Source: Phytoamicus setariae
GTDB taxonomy: Bacteria; Pseudomonadota; Alphaproteobacteria; Rhizobiales; Rhizobiaceae
Reading direction: 5' to 3'
Assembly (NCBI RefSeq): GCF_016722925.1
Contig: NZ_JAEQNC010000004.1
Location: 62,001-126,000 of the forward strand
DNA length: 64,000 bases
Part shown: one piece after another, positions 1 to 8,008 of the stretch
Numbering within the stretch: the stretch's first letter is position 1
Layout: every line of letters starts with the position of its first letter
Program-made: the position numbers and the translations under genes
Notes under the pieces: model-generated
Told to the model about the DNA's origin: nothing
The model's database searches: none
Seen by the model: only the letters and a program-made list of their open reading frames with translations

Positions 1-1847
1 TCAAGAATGACACCGCGACCGGTGCGGCGATCATCGAAATCAAAGGGCTGACGACCAGCGATATGCGCTTTCGGCTTTGCGACCTTTCGGCCGACAAGTA
101 TCTCGGCAAACGTGGGTGGACAAAGCAGCCAGCCAATCTGCCCGCCAGGGTCTCGTTTTCCGAGGACCTTGTTACACTGACGCTCGAGCCCGAGACGGCC
201 AATCGCATCGTTGAACGAGCCAGTCTGACCCTGGAGCAGCCGACGTCAGGCTTTCGAGAGACATTCGTCTGGCCCGAAGCCGAAATCCCGGTGCTGTCCA
301 GCGAGGACCTCCCCCCTCTGGTTCCATTCCCCGAAACCTCACCTGCCGTGTTGCCCGACCTTTCAGCCGAGCCTGCCGTCGACGTGGAGAAACCGGCAGA
401 GCCCGCGATGGCAATACCAGCACGTGAGCCGGAAGAAGCCACTGTTACCGATGACGAAGTTCGTCGCCCCGATTTCTCCGGTCTCGTGCTGGAAGATCCC
501 GGACATTCGTCGTGGTTGCCGACAGCGGTCGCAGCCGCACTGTTTTTCTTGCTGGGTATCGGGCTCTCCTATCTCTGGCTCGGTTCCGGTGAACAGGAGC
601 GCATGCAAACCATCGCCAAGGCTGCTGAAGTTCAACAGCACAAAGTTGGCGATCTGAGTGCCGCACGAGACGCTGCACTGAAAGCAGTTGCCGACAAGGA
701 AAGCGCGCTGCGCGACCTCAAGCAGAAGCTGACCACGGCAAGGGCAGAAGTCGCGACCATGCGGAATGAGGGCGGCAAACAAGCCGACGCGCGGGTTGTG
801 GAGCTGACGGCGACGGTCGATACATTGACGGAAGCCCGCGACGAAGCCCTCAAGGCCGTTGCAGACAAGGATGCGACCGTCAAGGATCTCGAGGAGAAAT
901 TGTCGACTGCCACGGCGGAAATCGAAGCCGGCAAGCAACAGGCCGGCAAGGCTGCTGAAGAACAACAGGCAGCATTGTCGGAGAAAACCGATACGTTGTC
1001 CGCTGCACTCGACAAGGCCAAGGCAGACATCGCTGAACGCGACCAGACACTCAGGGACACGCAGGCCAAGCTTTCGGTCGCCAATGTTCAGATCGATGCC
1101 CTGAAGGGTGTTGCAGGCAAGGCTACCGCGGTCGACCTTGAAAAGGCTTCGCTGGAAGACCGGATTGCCCAGCTGACCGCGGATCTCGATGCTGCAGCCA
1201 AGACTGTCGCCGCCAATGAGAAGGCCGCCGCCGACGCTAACCAAAAGCTCAAGGCCAGCGATGAACGGCTTGCGACGATGACTGCAGAGCGACAGAACGA
1301 CCCCGGCAGTGCATCAACCGGCGCCGATCAGGACGAAGCTGCGGCGCAGTTGAAGAAAGAGCGGGACATCTACGAGCAGGAACTGGAAAAGCTGACCCAG
1401 AATTTCACCGTTCTGAAGAAGGAAAAGGTCGAGCTGGAACAGCAGATCGCAACCCTGCGCAAGGACATCCAGGGGGCAAAGAACCCTGCAACTGACCAAG
1501 CCGGGCAGGCTCAGGTGGCCAGCGTCTGGGGCGCGACTGCCATCGACGACAGTGGTGCGATTTTCGCCGTCAGCAACCAGGCAACGAAAAAGGCAGCACA
1601 AAACGGCGCGGCAGCCAAGTGCCAAAGCCAGTCGGGCTTTGGCTGCATGCCACTGACGGCCTACCGCAACAGCTGCTTCAGCGTCGCCCGGTTCGAAGGC
1701 GAAGGCCCGGCAATCGACAACTACGCCTTCTCGACCGATTCGAACTGGAAGCGCTCTGCTGCCGAGGCGTTGGGGCGTTGCGAGCGGATGGGGCAGGCTT
1801 GCACCGTGCGTTTCACCGCCTGCTCTCCGGAAAACCTGTCGAAGTAA
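1..1847 (+). CDS. Membrane-anchored coiled-coil protein with C-terminal DUF4189-like domain (5' partial)
   Basis: The reading frame is open to the window edge (codons in frame from base 3), so the true start probably lies upstream; the first internal ATG is at 63. Counting from that ATG, an acidic Pro/Glu-rich stretch (about 70-150) precedes one hydrophobic segment (about 151-173, WLPTAVAAALFFLLGIGLSY), then about 290 residues of Ala/Lys/Glu-rich heptad-like sequence (repeated ADKE..., LK.KL.TA) typical of a long coiled coil. The last 105 residues begin VWGATAIDDSGAIFAVS and carry six cysteines, matching the small Cys-rich DUF4189 domain. A bitopic protein with a long extracytoplasmic coiled coil ending in a disulphide-bonded domain is the simplest reading. 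The function is unknown. The gene converges on the CoA ligase with only 9 bases between stop codons. Confidence 0.7.
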   Translation, partial: KNDTATGAAIIEIKGLTTSDMRFRLCDLSADKYLGKRGWTKQPANLPARVSFSEDLVTLTLEPETANRIVERASLTLEQPTSGFRETFVWPEAEIPVLSSEDLPPLVPFPETSPAVLPDLSAEPAVDVEKPAEPAMAIPAREPEEATVTDDEVRRPDFSGLVLEDPGHSSWLPTAVAAALFFLLGIGLSYLWLGSGEQERMQTIAKAAEVQQHKVGDLSAARDAALKAVADKESALRDLKQKLTTARAEVATMRNEGGKQADARVVELTATVDTLTEARDEALKAVADKDATVKDLEEKLSTATAEIEAGKQQAGKAAEEQQAALSEKTDTLSAALDKAKADIAERDQTLRDTQAKLSVANVQIDALKGVAGKATAVDLEKASLEDRIAQLTADLDAAAKTVAANEKAAADANQKLKASDERLATMTAERQNDPGSASTGADQDEAAAQLKKERDIYEQELEKLTQNFTVLKKEKVELEQQIATLRKDIQGAKNPATDQAGQAQVASVWGATAIDDSGAIFAVSNQATKKAAQNGAAAKCQSQSGFGCMPLTAYRNSCFSVARFEGEGPAIDNYAFSTDSNWKRSAAEALGRCERMGQACTVRFTACSPENLSK

Positions 1848-1856
1848 GCGAGCCGG

Positions 1857-3371
1857 TCACGGTGTCGTCGCACTCGATAGCCCTAGCCGCTTCAACTCGT
1901 TCTTCAAAACCTTCCCCGCGCCGCTGCGGGGAAGGTTTTCAATCCGAACATAGTCCCTTGGTATCTTGTAGCGGGCGATCAGCCCTGCACAATGCGCCAC
2001 CAGCGCTTCGCTTGCGACAGCGCAGCCTGGCCTGAGCACTATGAATGCACGGCCGACCTCGCCCCATTTCTCATCAGCCACGCCGATCACAGCGGCATCA
2101 AGAATGGATGGATGCGCGTTCAGCGCGGCTTCGACCTCGACGGGATAGACGTTTTCCCCACCTGAGATGAACATGTCCTTGCGGCGGTCGACGATGGTGA
2201 CAAAGCCGTCTTCGTCACGTCGTGCAAGATCGCCTGTCTTTAGCCAGCCATCTGGTGTAAAGGCCTTTGCCGTCTCCTCGGGCCGGGCCCAATAACCGGG
2301 CGTAACATTCGGCCCCGCCACCAGGATTTCGCCAACCTCCCCCGCACCGACATCCATGCCGGCCTCATCGACGATACGCATGGTCAGACCCGGCGCAGGT
2401 AGCCCGGCCGATCCGGCTTTCGCATCAATGAGGGCGGGGTCCAGCGGCATGCCCAGAAGCGTGCCTGCCTCCGTCATGCCGTAGCCATCGACCATGCGCA
2501 CGCCCTTCCCCAGCCACCAGCGGATATTGGCCGGCGGATTGGGTGCGCCGCCGGTGAACAACGCCTTCAGGCTTCGCCAGTTTTCCGGCGCGAAATTCGC
2601 CGCGCCGCGCAACGCCTGCGCCATCTGCGGCACGCAGAAATAATGGGTGACCCCGAATGCGGCATCCGCCAACCGCGCATTGGTTGTCATCGGATCGAAA
2701 GCGGATGAGACCAGCACGGTGCCGCCCTGCAGCAATGGCGAGTGCATTGATGTAATCAGCCCGATGATATGAAACATCGGCGTATCACAGAGAAACACGC
2801 TGCCCTGCCCGACCTGCCCCAGCACGCCAAAATTGACGGCGGTGGCAAATACATTGCGCCCGGTAATCACCACACCTTTCGGTCGCCCCGAGGTGCCCGA
2901 TGTGTAGAGTATGATGTTGGGCGCATCGGCTGGAGGCAGCGGTTGCGCAGCCGCAGGTGTTTCTCTCGCGACGGCCTCGCGAAATTCCGCAACGGCAATG
3001 TCCTTGCAACCGCGCGGCAAAATCATCCCCGCAATGTCTTCATCCGTGACCAGCAGGCTGGGTGCGCAGCCTGCGAGAATATCGGCCTGTTCGGGTCGCG
3101 ACAGACGCCAGTTGATCGGCACGAAGATTGCCCCGGATCGCATCGCCGCCTGCTGCAGCATCAACAGATCGGCGCTGTTGCGGGCAATCGCCGCAATCCG
3201 CTGGCCGGGCTCGACCCCAAGGCTGGCAAGCGCAGAAACCGTCCGCTGGATCGCGCCGTTGAACTGCCGGTAGTTCCACTGCCGACCAGTGGCCAGATCG
3301 ACACAGGCGAGCTTTTCCGGCTGCGCCTGCGCATATAGCGCCACGGGGTCGGGCGTTCTCCACTCGGGCAT
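1857..3371 (-). CDS. AMP-dependent acyl-CoA ligase, likely hydroxycinnamate (feruloyl/p-coumaroyl)-CoA synthetase
   Basis: ANL-superfamily adenylate-forming enzyme of 504 residues from the chosen ATG at 3371, which has GGGAGG six bases upstream; the frame is open upstream but that part overlaps the next gene and has no family character. The P-loop YTSGTSGRPKG is near residues 156-166, the core motif YGMTEAGT and the hinge TGDLARRDEDGF follow, and the C-terminal lysine motif PRSGAGKVLK is present. The family activates a carboxylate with ATP, then transfers it to CoA. The hydratase-lyase immediately upstream on the same strand suggests the substrate is ferulate, p-coumarate or caffeate. A generic medium-chain acyl-CoA synthetase is the alternative; substrate cannot be read from the sequence alone. 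Confidence 0.8.
   Translation of the reverse strand: MPEWRTPDPVALYAQAQPEKLACVDLATGRQWNYRQFNGAIQRTVSALASLGVEPGQRIAAIARNSADLLMLQQAAMRSGAIFVPINWRLSRPEQADILAGCAPSLLVTDEDIAGMILPRGCKDIAVAEFREAVARETPAAAQPLPPADAPNIILYTSGTSGRPKGVVITGRNVFATAVNFGVLGQVGQGSVFLCDTPMFHIIGLITSMHSPLLQGGTVLVSSAFDPMTTNARLADAAFGVTHYFCVPQMAQALRGAANFAPENWRSLKALFTGGAPNPPANIRWWLGKGVRMVDGYGMTEAGTLLGMPLDPALIDAKAGSAGLPAPGLTMRIVDEAGMDVGAGEVGEILVAGPNVTPGYWARPEETAKAFTPDGWLKTGDLARRDEDGFVTIVDRRKDMFISGGENVYPVEVEAALNAHPSILDAAVIGVADEKWGEVGRAFIVLRPGCAVASEALVAHCAGLIARYKIPRDYVRIENLPRSGAGKVLKNELKRLGLSSATTP
1906..1939. terminator. 14-bp perfect hairpin with flanking A and T tracts, inside the ligase 3' coding end
   Basis: Arms AAAACCTTCCCCGC (1906-1919) and GCGGGGAAGGTTTT (1926-1939) are perfectly complementary around a 6-nt loop. 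It lies 59 nt past the stop of the plus-strand DUF4189 gene and inside the sequence encoding the conserved C-terminal catalytic segment (PRSGAGKVLK) of the minus-strand ligase. A T-run follows on either strand, so it could end the plus-strand transcript. Termination is inferred; the hairpin itself is plain. Confidence 0.6.
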
Positions 3372-3432
3372 TCCCATCCTCCCAGTTCTATTTCGACATC
3401 GACCGGCGCGTCTCTCCTTCACGCCGGTAGTG

Positions 3433-4260
3433 TCAATCCTTCCGCGACTTGTCGTAGGCGCCGAGGCCGGGCTTGTAGGATTTCTCGTCGATGAACTGAC
3501 GGATGCCTTCCTTTCGACCTCCGTCATCGTGGAAATTGGCCGCCTCCTGTGCGCGCACAAGATAATCTTCGGCATTGTCGTAGGTCATTTCAGCCACACG
3601 ACGGATGGCATCCTTGGTGGCCTTCAGCGCCACCGGGTTCTTGCTCAACAGTATCCTGGCAATCTCGGTGACGCGCTCCTTGAGCTGTTCGAGCGGCACG
3701 CTTTCATTGACGAGCTTCCAGGCCGCAGCCTTCTTGCCGTCGATCAACTCGCCGGTCAGCGCGTGGTACATTGCATCCCGCATCGACAGCAGATCGACGA
3801 CGACCTTCGTCGCACCGCCCCCAGGAAGGATACCCCAGTTGATCTCAGACAGCGCAAACTGCGCTTCGTCAGCGGCGACAGCCAGATCACACGCAAACAG
3901 CGGGCCGTAGCCGCCGCCGAAGCACCAGCCATTGACCATGGCGATCGTCGGTTTCTGATACCAGCGCAGCCTGCGCCACCAGCCGTAGGACTCGCGTTGC
4001 GCCTGGCGCACCGCACCCTGCCCCCTGACTTCGGTCTCACGGAAATACTCTTTGAGGTCCATGCCGGCGGACCACGCCGCACCCTCGCCTGACAGGACCA
4101 GTACGCCGACGTCACCGCGAAATTCCAGCGCGTCCAGCACTTCCATCATCTTGCGGTTCAGGTCCGGATTCATCGCATTGCGTTTGTCCGGCCGGTTGAA
4201 ACGCACCCAGGCAATGGCGTCCACTACCTCATAGGTTACCGGATCCTCGGTCTTGCCCAT
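3433..4260 (-). CDS. ech: p-Hydroxycinnamoyl-CoA hydratase-lyase (feruloyl-CoA hydratase/vanillin synthase)
   Basis: Crotonase-fold enzyme of 275 residues. It converts feruloyl- or p-coumaroyl-CoA to vanillin or 4-hydroxybenzaldehyde plus acetyl-CoA. The stretches AGMDLKEYFRE (66-75), MVNGWCFGGGYGP (108-120), LSEINWGI (137-144) and NEDYL-like AEDYL (230-234) follow the Pseudomonas HCHL enzymes far more closely than fatty-acid enoyl-CoA hydratases; E139 matches the catalytic glutamate and Y72/Y233 the substrate-contacting tyrosines as I recall them. The residue corresponding to the active-site serine of that family appears to be G119. The start at 4260 has GGGAGG six bases upstream. With the ligase 61 bases downstream it forms the CoA-dependent non-beta-oxidative side-chain-shortening route; no aldehyde dehydrogenase is in the window. 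Confidence 0.87.
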   Translation of the reverse strand: MGKTEDPVTYEVVDAIAWVRFNRPDKRNAMNPDLNRKMMEVLDALEFRGDVGVLVLSGEGAAWSAGMDLKEYFRETEVRGQGAVRQAQRESYGWWRRLRWYQKPTIAMVNGWCFGGGYGPLFACDLAVAADEAQFALSEINWGILPGGGATKVVVDLLSMRDAMYHALTGELIDGKKAAAWKLVNESVPLEQLKERVTEIARILLSKNPVALKATKDAIRRVAEMTYDNAEDYLVRAQEAANFHDDGGRKEGIRQFIDEKSYKPGLGAYDKSRKD

Positions 4261-4350
4261 CGTAATCCTCCCGTCCTGCGTTGAGAAAGCCAGATGAAAT
4301 CCCGTTCTCATCCATGCTAGTTCTCACCAGCCGCTTTCATTGCGGCACTC

Positions 4351-4370
4351 ATATAGCTATATTATATAGC
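4351..4370. promoter_or_regulatory. Palindromic operator candidate between hydratase-lyase and MarR gene
   Basis: GCTATATTATATAGC (4356-4370) is a 7+1+7 perfect inverted repeat, overlapped on its left by the perfect palindrome ATATAGCTATAT (4351-4362). It is the only AT-rich palindrome in the 150-bp divergent spacer, 40 nt upstream of the MarR start and about 90 nt upstream of the hydratase-lyase start. MarR dimers bind palindromes of this size, and MarR repressors of hydroxycinnamate genes (HcaR, CouR type) sit at this position. The palindrome is observed; binding is inferred. Confidence 0.65.
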
Positions 4371-4409
4371 AATGTTTCTTTTGCAAGGCAATGAATGGAG
4401 GCCAGATCG

Positions 4410-4853
4410 ATGAGCCAGAACCTGTCCGTCAAGCTTGATGATCTGATCGGTTACAACATGCGCCGCGCCTCCGCTTTCATGCTGGGCGATTTCGGCGTCA
4501 TGTTTGCCGATACACCACTGCGGCCAACCAGCTTCAGCGTCGCCTGCGTGATCGGCGAACAGCCGGGCATCACCTCGGCCGAGATCTGCCGCATTCTCGG
4601 CCTGCAGCGGGCAAACATCGTGACGCTGCTTGCAGAACTCGACAGCATTGCCGCTATCCTCCGTGTCGATGACAATGAGGATCGACGTATCCAGCGGCTC
4701 TATCTCAGCGACAGCGGCAAGGCAGACCTGGCGATATGGCGCGACATGGCCCAGCATCACGAAGACCGCGTCCTCAAGCGTCTGAGCGAGCGCGAACGCG
4801 CCGACTTGCTCGATATGCTGCGCCGGGTCTGGCGCGATGACAATGGAGAATGA
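4410..4853 (+). CDS. MarR-family transcriptional regulator, probable hydroxycinnamate repressor
   Basis: A 147-residue winged-helix protein. The recognition-helix region reads TSAEICRILGLQRANIVTLLAELD (about 54-77), and the wing has the DDNEDRRIQRLYLSDSG pattern that is the MarR hallmark (DxRD/R). Two ATGs are in frame (4395 and 4410); GGAGG at 4397-4401 lies inside the longer form and is 8 bases from 4410, so 4410 is preferred. Its position divergent from the ligase/hydratase-lyase genes and the palindrome in the spacer indicate a repressor released by a hydroxycinnamoyl-CoA, as in CouR/HcaR/FerC-type regulators. The ligand is inferred from context. Confidence 0.8.
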   Translation: MSQNLSVKLDDLIGYNMRRASAFMLGDFGVMFADTPLRPTSFSVACVIGEQPGITSAEICRILGLQRANIVTLLAELDSIAAILRVDDNEDRRIQRLYLSDSGKADLAIWRDMAQHHEDRVLKRLSERERADLLDMLRRVWRDDNGE

Positions 4854-4854
4854 A

Positions 4855-5583
4855 ATGGCCCAGAACATCTATGACAAACCGGAATTTTTCGCGGGATACA
4901 GCCAGCTCGGCCGCTCGGTGATGGGGCTCGACGGCGCAGCCGAATGGCCCTCGATCCGCGACCGAATGCAGGATCTTGCCGGCAAGCGCGTCGTCGATCT
5001 CGGATGCGGCTTCGGCTGGGTATCGCGCTGGGCGCGCCAACAAGGCGCAAGTCACGTGCTCGGGCTTGATCTCTCCGAAAACATGATCGCGCGGGCGCGG
5101 GCGGACACCGACGATCCGCAGATCGAGTACCGGATTGCCGATCTTGAGAATCTCGAGCTGCCCGCTGCCAGCTTCGACCTCGCCTACAGCTCGCTTGCGT
5201 TTCACTACATCGCGGATTTCAGCAAGCTGGTGGCCGCTGTGCACCAGTCGCTTGCAAAAGGCGGCCAGTTCCTCTTCACGATCGAGCATCCGATCTACAT
5301 GGCCTCGCGCCAACCGGGATGGCAGATCGACGCCGAAGGCAAGAAATCCTGGCCTGTCGATCGGTATTCGGTCGAAGGCAAGCGAACCACCGACTGGCTC
5401 GCCAAGGGCGTCGTAAAATACCATCGCACCATCGGCACCACTCTCAACACCTTGATCAATCAAGGATTTGCCATCCGCCATGTCGAGGAGTGGCATCCCT
5501 CCGCAGAACAGATCAGGGCGATACCCGATCTGGCCGAGGAAATGGAGCGCCCGATGATCCTCATCGTCGATGTGCAGCGCTGA
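4855..5583 (+). CDS. Class I SAM-dependent methyltransferase
   Basis: A 242-residue Methyltransf_11-type protein. Motif I VVDLGCGFGWVSRWA, motif II LGLDLSENMIARA, then YRIADLENLELPAASFDLAYSSLAFHYI follow the standard Rossmann order for SAM binding. ATG 4855 is used because GGAGA lies six bases before it; two earlier ATGs (4837, 4843) fall inside the MarR gene. It starts one base after the MarR stop, so the two are almost certainly co-transcribed. The acceptor substrate cannot be told; small-molecule methylation is likely. A role in aromatic metabolism is suggested only by linkage to the hydroxycinnamate genes. Confidence 0.75.
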   Translation: MAQNIYDKPEFFAGYSQLGRSVMGLDGAAEWPSIRDRMQDLAGKRVVDLGCGFGWVSRWARQQGASHVLGLDLSENMIARARADTDDPQIEYRIADLENLELPAASFDLAYSSLAFHYIADFSKLVAAVHQSLAKGGQFLFTIEHPIYMASRQPGWQIDAEGKKSWPVDRYSVEGKRTTDWLAKGVVKYHRTIGTTLNTLINQGFAIRHVEEWHPSAEQIRAIPDLAEEMERPMILIVDVQR

Positions 5584-5783
5584 TGTTTGCAGAATCTGAC
5601 TGCGGGACATCTGGTAGGATGGTAGCAAGACACCGCGCGTTTATCGCCATGGCTGTACAGCGGAACGATCCATTTTGGTTCAGCCATGCGGCGAGAACAC
5701 CGATCTTCGCTGCATTGCGGCATAAACATCACGAAACCGGTGGCGTTCCACCAAATGCCTATGGGAAAAACCGCGAAAAACCC

Positions 5784-5811
5784 TTGCATTCACGCGAAAG
5801 CCAGATATTAA
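5784..5811 (+). promoter_or_regulatory. Putative sigma-70 promoter of prs
   Basis: TTGCAT (5784-5789), a 16-bp spacer and TATTAA (5806-5811) match the -35/-10 pattern at four of six positions or better, 35 bases before the prs start. No other convincing pair was seen in the 262-bp gap after the methyltransferase gene. Confidence 0.4.
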
Positions 5812-5845
5812 GCCGCCATCCGGCACGGAAAACAGGCAGCGGGTC

Positions 5846-6781
5846 ATGAAGGTTTTTTCGGGCAATTCTAATCGGCAACTCGCCGAGACGATCTGTTCCT
5901 ATCTCAAAGTTCCACTTGGTAAAGCCAGCGTCAGGCGTTTCGCCGACCAGGAAATTTTCGTTGAAATCCAGGAAAACGTGCGCGGCGAGGATGTGTTTGT
6001 CATCCAGTCGACATCCTATCCTGCCAACGATAACCTGATGGAGCTGCTGATCATGATCGACGCGTTCCGTCGATCGTCAGCCCGCCGTATCACCGCGGTG
6101 CTTCCCTATTTCGGCTATGCACGACAAGACCGAAAGCCTGGTCCCCGCACGCCGATTTCGGCCAAGCTGGTCGCCAACCTGATCACGGAGGCAGGCGCGG
6201 ACCGCGTCCTGACGCTCGATCTTCACGCCGGCCAGATCCAGGGTTTCTTCGATATCCCGACCGACAATCTCTACGCCGTGCCGATCCTGGCACGCGACGT
6301 CAAGGCCAACTATGACCTCAACAACGTCATGGTCGTCTCGCCCGACGTCGGCGGCGTGGTCCGCGCCCGTTCGCTTGCCAAGCGCCTCAGCGACCGCAAC
6401 CTCGCCATCGTCGACAAGCGTCGCGAGAAGGCGGGCGAATCCGAAGTCATGAACATTATCGGCGAGGTTGAGGGCAAGGATTGCTTGCTGATCGACGACA
6501 TCGTCGATTCCGGCGGCACGCTCTGCAATGCGGCTGACGCTCTGCTCGCCAACGGTGCTTCCAGCGTCACCGCCTACATCACCCACGGCGTGCTGTCGGG
6601 CGGAGCAGTCAATCGCGTTTCATCTTCGAAGCTGAAGGAACTGGTGATCACCGACTCGATTCAGCCGACAACTGCCGTCATGTCGGCCCATAATATCCGC
6701 GTCATCTCAACCGCGCCATTGATCGGCGAAGCTATCAATCGCACCAGCCTAGAAGAATCGGTTTCAAGCCTGTTCGACTAA
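5846..6781 (+). CDS. prs: Ribose-phosphate pyrophosphokinase (PRPP synthetase)
   Basis: A 311-residue cytosolic enzyme that makes PRPP from ribose 5-phosphate and ATP for purine, pyrimidine, His and Trp synthesis. The N-terminus [14 protein letters not shown], the block [20 protein letters not shown], the flexible catalytic loop [10 protein letters not shown], the second ATP/regulatory region and the PRPP-binding loop [10 protein letters not shown] are all present. The length is the usual one for class I enzymes. The gene is monocistronic: its own promoter candidate lies upstream and a strong terminator downstream. Confidence 0.97.
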   Translation: MKVFSGNSNRQLAETICSYLKVPLGKASVRRFADQEIFVEIQENVRGEDVFVIQSTSYPANDNLMELLIMIDAFRRSSARRITAVLPYFGYARQDRKPGPRTPISAKLVANLITEAGADRVLTLDLHAGQIQGFFDIPTDNLYAVPILARDVKANYDLNNVMVVSPDVGGVVRARSLAKRLSDRNLAIVDKRREKAGESEVMNIIGEVEGKDCLLIDDIVDSGGTLCNAADALLANGASSVTAYITHGVLSGGAVNRVSSSKLKELVITDSIQPTTAVMSAHNIRVISTAPLIGEAINRTSLEESVSSLFD

Positions 6782-6794
6782 AACGCGATACATT

Positions 6795-6816
6795 AAAGGG
6801 GCCGGCGGCCCCTTTT
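6795..6816 (+). terminator. Rho-independent terminator after prs
   Basis: AAAGGGGCC / GGCCCCTTT (6795-6803, 6807-6815) with a 3-nt loop, then T-rich sequence. It lies 14 nt after the prs stop and, being symmetrical, may also serve the convergent regulator gene. Confidence 0.8.
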
Positions 6817-6848
6817 GCTTTTTCCAACGATTGTTAGTTATTCGCGTG

Positions 6849-7811
6849 TCACGCGTGAAGATCGAGTTTGTTGATCTTCCGATGCAGGGTTGCACGGCTG
6901 ATCCCCAGCATCTGCGCCGTCAGCGATACATTACCATTGTTGCGCGACAGCGCCCGACGAAGCGCGGCACGCTCCGCCTCCAGTAGATCGCTGCCCTCTC
7001 GTTCCTGGCTTTCCTGGAGCAGATCTGAGGCGGGAATCCCATGCGCGATCATCATGTCGTCGATCTTCAGCGCCAACCGTGCCGCCCGCGTCGCCCCGGT
7101 CACCATGTCGTCCCGATCGACCGCAAGCAGAGCCGAGCCGGAATGGCTGGCGCCATTGACGAGAACGATGCGCGACCCGCTATAGGCCCGCTTGAACAAA
7201 TTGATCTCGATGCGCGAGGCCGTATCCTTGGCCGCCTGGGCCAGCACCGGCATGATCATTTCGGTCGCATCGCGCCGCGCGGTCGAAATATCGATTGCTG
7301 CCACGATCTGTCCCTTGTGATCGCGAACCGGTGCCGATGCACAAGACAGGCCGATATTTGCGGACAGAAAATGCTGCTCACGAAACACCGTCACCATTCG
7401 CCCGTCGGCGAGCGCGGTGCCGATGCCGTTGGTGCCGACACTGGCCTCGCTCCAGAGCGTGCCGGTCCACAGTCCCAGATCACGAAATTCCTTGTCCTCG
7501 GAGGAGACGCCCCGGCGCTCCAGCACCACCCCGGCGCTGTCGGTAAAGACGAGACAGCATCCGGCCTTGCCGACCATACCGAAGAGCCAGTCGAGCTCGC
7601 TCGATGCTTCTTCGACCACGTGCCCGGAATGCGCCAGGGTCTCCCTGAATTCCGCATCCGTCAATCGCACGGGCTGCCGGCTCTCCTCAGGCGCCAGCCC
7701 ATGCTTGGTCAGACATCGCCGCCAGGAAGCCGCGATCGGAGAACTGGCTGCCCCGGATTTCTCCTGCGCGAGTGCATACACCTTGTCTGCATGCTGGTTC
7801 AGTCCAAGCAT
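6849..7811 (-). CDS. GAF-domain Fis-type regulator, AcoR-like without AAA+ domain
   Basis: A 320-residue protein. The N-terminal SPIAASWRRC is the characteristic start of AcoR/DhaR-type activators, followed by a GAF-like sensory region (about 70-190, including the WSEASVGTNGIGTALA block conserved in that group). A C-terminal Fis-type helix-turn-helix (about 277-318) reads LLEAERAALRRAL...GNVSLTAQMLGISRATLHRKI. The sigma-54-interacting AAA+ domain (GAFTGA, Walker motifs) is absent, so it cannot be a canonical sigma-54 activator and may act by direct binding. ATG 7811 has a GGGAGGA ribosome site. It is a lone gene convergent with prs, and its target is not evident. Confidence 0.75.
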   Translation of the reverse strand: MLGLNQHADKVYALAQEKSGAASSPIAASWRRCLTKHGLAPEESRQPVRLTDAEFRETLAHSGHVVEEASSELDWLFGMVGKAGCCLVFTDSAGVVLERRGVSSEDKEFRDLGLWTGTLWSEASVGTNGIGTALADGRMVTVFREQHFLSANIGLSCASAPVRDHKGQIVAAIDISTARRDATEMIMPVLAQAAKDTASRIEINLFKRAYSGSRIVLVNGASHSGSALLAVDRDDMVTGATRAARLALKIDDMMIAHGIPASDLLQESQEREGSDLLEAERAALRRALSRNNGNVSLTAQMLGISRATLHRKINKLDLHA

Positions 7812-7923
7812 AGGCTCCTCCCAAAGCGACTACCCTGTCATTCCCCCACATAGTATCGTTATGTCATCATGAGGCCTGCCACAAAACAAGCCCGTAAATT
7901 CCACCCTCAAGCCGAGTTTGCAT

Positions 7924-7954
7924 AAAAAAACGCCGGGATCACAATCCCGGCGTT
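7924..7954 (-). terminator. Rho-independent terminator for the minus-strand periplasmic protein gene
   Basis: Arms AACGCCGGGAT (7929-7939) and ATCCCGGCGTT (7944-7954) pair perfectly around CACA; seven A's at 7924-7930 form the U-tract on the minus strand. It lies 55 nt past the stop at 8009. Confidence 0.85.
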
Positions 7955-8008
7955 CGAAGCATCGGACAGCAGTGTCTCAGAACTGCGACAATACAGTCGG
8001 AAAGCCTA

